Source: Chryseobacterium lactis (GTDB lineage: Bacteria > Bacteroidota > Bacteroidia > Flavobacteriales > Weeksellaceae). From it: a stretch of 64,000 bases of DNA. Position numbers and translations under genes: made by a program. The stretch spans positions 620,001 through 684,000 of the forward strand of contig NZ_CP033924.1 of assembly GCF_003815875.1 (NCBI RefSeq), read 5' to 3'. Below the pieces are notes generated by a model. The model was given only the letters and a program-made list of their open reading frames with translations, searched no databases and was not told the origin of the DNA. This document shows, piece after piece, positions 62,848-64,000 of the stretch (position 1 is its first letter; each line of letters begins with the position of its first letter).

Positions 62848-64000
62848 ATGAAAAAATTTCTACTAGCTATTTGTGCTTTTCTTTATTGTTTAATCCATGC
62901 ACAATTGGATAATGAGCACTGGTTTGCTCCTATGTCCGCAAGTTCACTTCAAGGAACTCCACAATGTTACTTATACTTATCTACCAACGAACTTACTCCC
63001 TTTTCCGTGCAGGTTTCTAATAACAACACGGTGTTTTCTACGGTACAGGTAAGCAAAGGAAATCCTGTACAACTTACGGTTCCGAGTAATTATATGATTG
63101 CCTTTACCATGAACAATCTATTTACCCAAAATACAATGGGACTTCATGTAAAAGGAGCTAAAAAATTCTTTGCCAATTTCAGGTTTTCAGTTCCCCAACA
63201 AGCAGAAATAATCACTTCGAAAGGGATGGCCGGAGTTGGTAAAACTTTTTTCATAGGAACAGCACCAACCACCTCTCCAAAAGAATATGTAAATTCTACG
63301 GTAGGAGTAACAGCTACAGAGGATAATACCACAGTAACAGTATCCGGTTATAGTCCTAATATTGTTTTCGCCGACGGCAGTGTAATGGCTAGCCGGACAT
63401 TTACCATCAATAAAGGAAAATCTTATATCCTTGATGTCAATAGCGACATGGGAGGAGTGAATAACAGAAGGGGCTTACTAGGCGCAAAGCTTGTTGCCAA
63501 TAAACCGGTAACCGTAACAAACGGAAATTTCAACGGACTCTATACCACTCAAAACAGCACCAATGTAGATATTCTGATGGATCAGGCTGTTCCTACCGAA
63601 AGACTGGGAAAAGATTTTATCATGGTAAAAGGAAATGGCCCTATCACTGTAGGTATGGAAAAAGCCTTAGTCATTGCTACGGAAAATGGCACTACCCTTA
63701 CCGTTAACGGAAATCCTTTAGCCGGTGTCAGCCTTAATGCAGGAGACTATCGTCTGATTGAAGCCACAAGCTACATAAACCAGGGTAACGGAAACTACAA
63801 CATGAGTATTTCCTCAAATAAAAACGTCTATGTCTACCAGCTTCTTGCCGGAGCTTCCGGAAGTACAGTATACCAGACCGGAGGAATGAATTTTATCCCG
63901 CCATTAAGTTGTTTTTTACCTAAGGAAATCAATGAAATAGGATACATTAATATGATTGGCTCTACATCTTATGATACTAAACTTAATATTATCACTCAAA
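62848..64000 (+). CDS. IgGFc-binding-type secreted surface protein, 3' end outside window
   Basis: The first 384 residues of a longer protein; the frame stays open to the window end. A signal peptide (1-20, cleavage after IHA) is followed by a beta-rich domain starting LDNEHWFAPMSASSL, with YLYLSTNELTPF (about 47-58) and repeated Asn/Thr/Gly-rich strands. This is the pattern of the IgGFc-binding N-terminal domain found at the start of large Bacteroidota surface and gliding-associated proteins, usually with a C-terminal T9SS sorting signal that cannot be seen here. The ATG at 62848 is the only start that gives the signal peptide. Confidence 0.85.
   Translation, partial: MKKFLLAICAFLYCLIHAQLDNEHWFAPMSASSLQGTPQCYLYLSTNELTPFSVQVSNNNTVFSTVQVSKGNPVQLTVPSNYMIAFTMNNLFTQNTMGLHVKGAKKFFANFRFSVPQQAEIITSKGMAGVGKTFFIGTAPTTSPKEYVNSTVGVTATEDNTTVTVSGYSPNIVFADGSVMASRTFTINKGKSYILDVNSDMGGVNNRRGLLGAKLVANKPVTVTNGNFNGLYTTQNSTNVDILMDQAVPTERLGKDFIMVKGNGPITVGMEKALVIATENGTTLTVNGNPLAGVSLNAGDYRLIEATSYINQGNGNYNMSISSNKNVYVYQLLAGASGSTVYQTGGMNFIPPLSCFLPKEINEIGYINMIGSTSYDTKLNIITQ

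Overview
The window looks like chromosome of a Bacteroidota bacterium of the class Flavobacteriia, most likely Chryseobacterium or a close Weeksellaceae relative. The DNA is AT-rich. Many genes are preceded by the Bacteroidota promoter -7 element TANNTTTG, and three have a TTTG at 18-19 bp as the -33 element. The gene content also fits: DUF3276 (PUR-alpha-like) protein, NusB with a long N-terminal extension, BshB1 for bacillithiol, a Ton system with two ExbD proteins, an IgGFc-binding-type surface protein, and a small peptide with the MKNLxKLSRxE leader. The assignment rests on protein resemblance and motif reading only; no database search was possible.

Layout. 1-6139: 3' end of ligD (NHEJ ligase/polymerase), a YcxB-like membrane protein, an MscS channel, an SDR oxidoreductase, then a leftward nusB-DUF1573-yajC operon. 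6231-8327: ABC exporter and DUF3276 protein. 8388-14657: a 7-bp tandem repeat, a very large DUF4132 protein with a 144-aa partner, a probable dispersed intergenic repeat, and tRNA-His(GTG); near-identical hairpins lie at both ends of this block. 14694-21451: bshB1, then a leftward energy-transduction block (exbB-exbD-exbD-tonB, terminator, then a small membrane protein, a PstS-like lipoprotein and a TPR protein). 21692-25170: leuS and a lipocalin-like lipoprotein. 25369-30912: acyltransferase, glycosyltransferase and an unknown gene converge on a C40 peptidase-DUF1648-waaA operon, followed by an O-methyltransferase. 31046-31655: a six-cysteine knottin-like peptide gene and a divergent transcription unit that is either a structured RNA or a 51-codon gene. 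31677-43085: M1 aminopeptidase, OmpA lipoprotein, tilS-dsbD, an orphan exbD, hydrolase, lipoprotein, patatin and nrnA. 43246-52740: rpmH, ftsE, a ribE-histidine kinase-trmN6 operon, pdxA, yceD-rpmF, accB-accC and rocD. 52737-58013: a five-gene leftward glycosyltransferase operon. 58350-64000: gltX, accA, an unknown secreted protein, tsf, and the 5' part of a large surface protein cut by the window end.

How it fits together. Most of the window is housekeeping (translation, tRNA charging and modification, fatty-acid initiation, cofactors) mixed with envelope functions (LPS Kdo transfer, glycosyltransferases, Ton energisation, OmpA, lipoproteins). No integrase, transposase, CRISPR array, rRNA or phage gene was seen. 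The most novel-looking part is 31046-31655: a small cysteine-rich peptide with a bacteriocin-type leader and a C-C-CC-C-C cysteine framework, next to an intergenic transcript with RNA-like folding. The second is the DUF4132 block bracketed by repeated hairpins beside tRNA-His.
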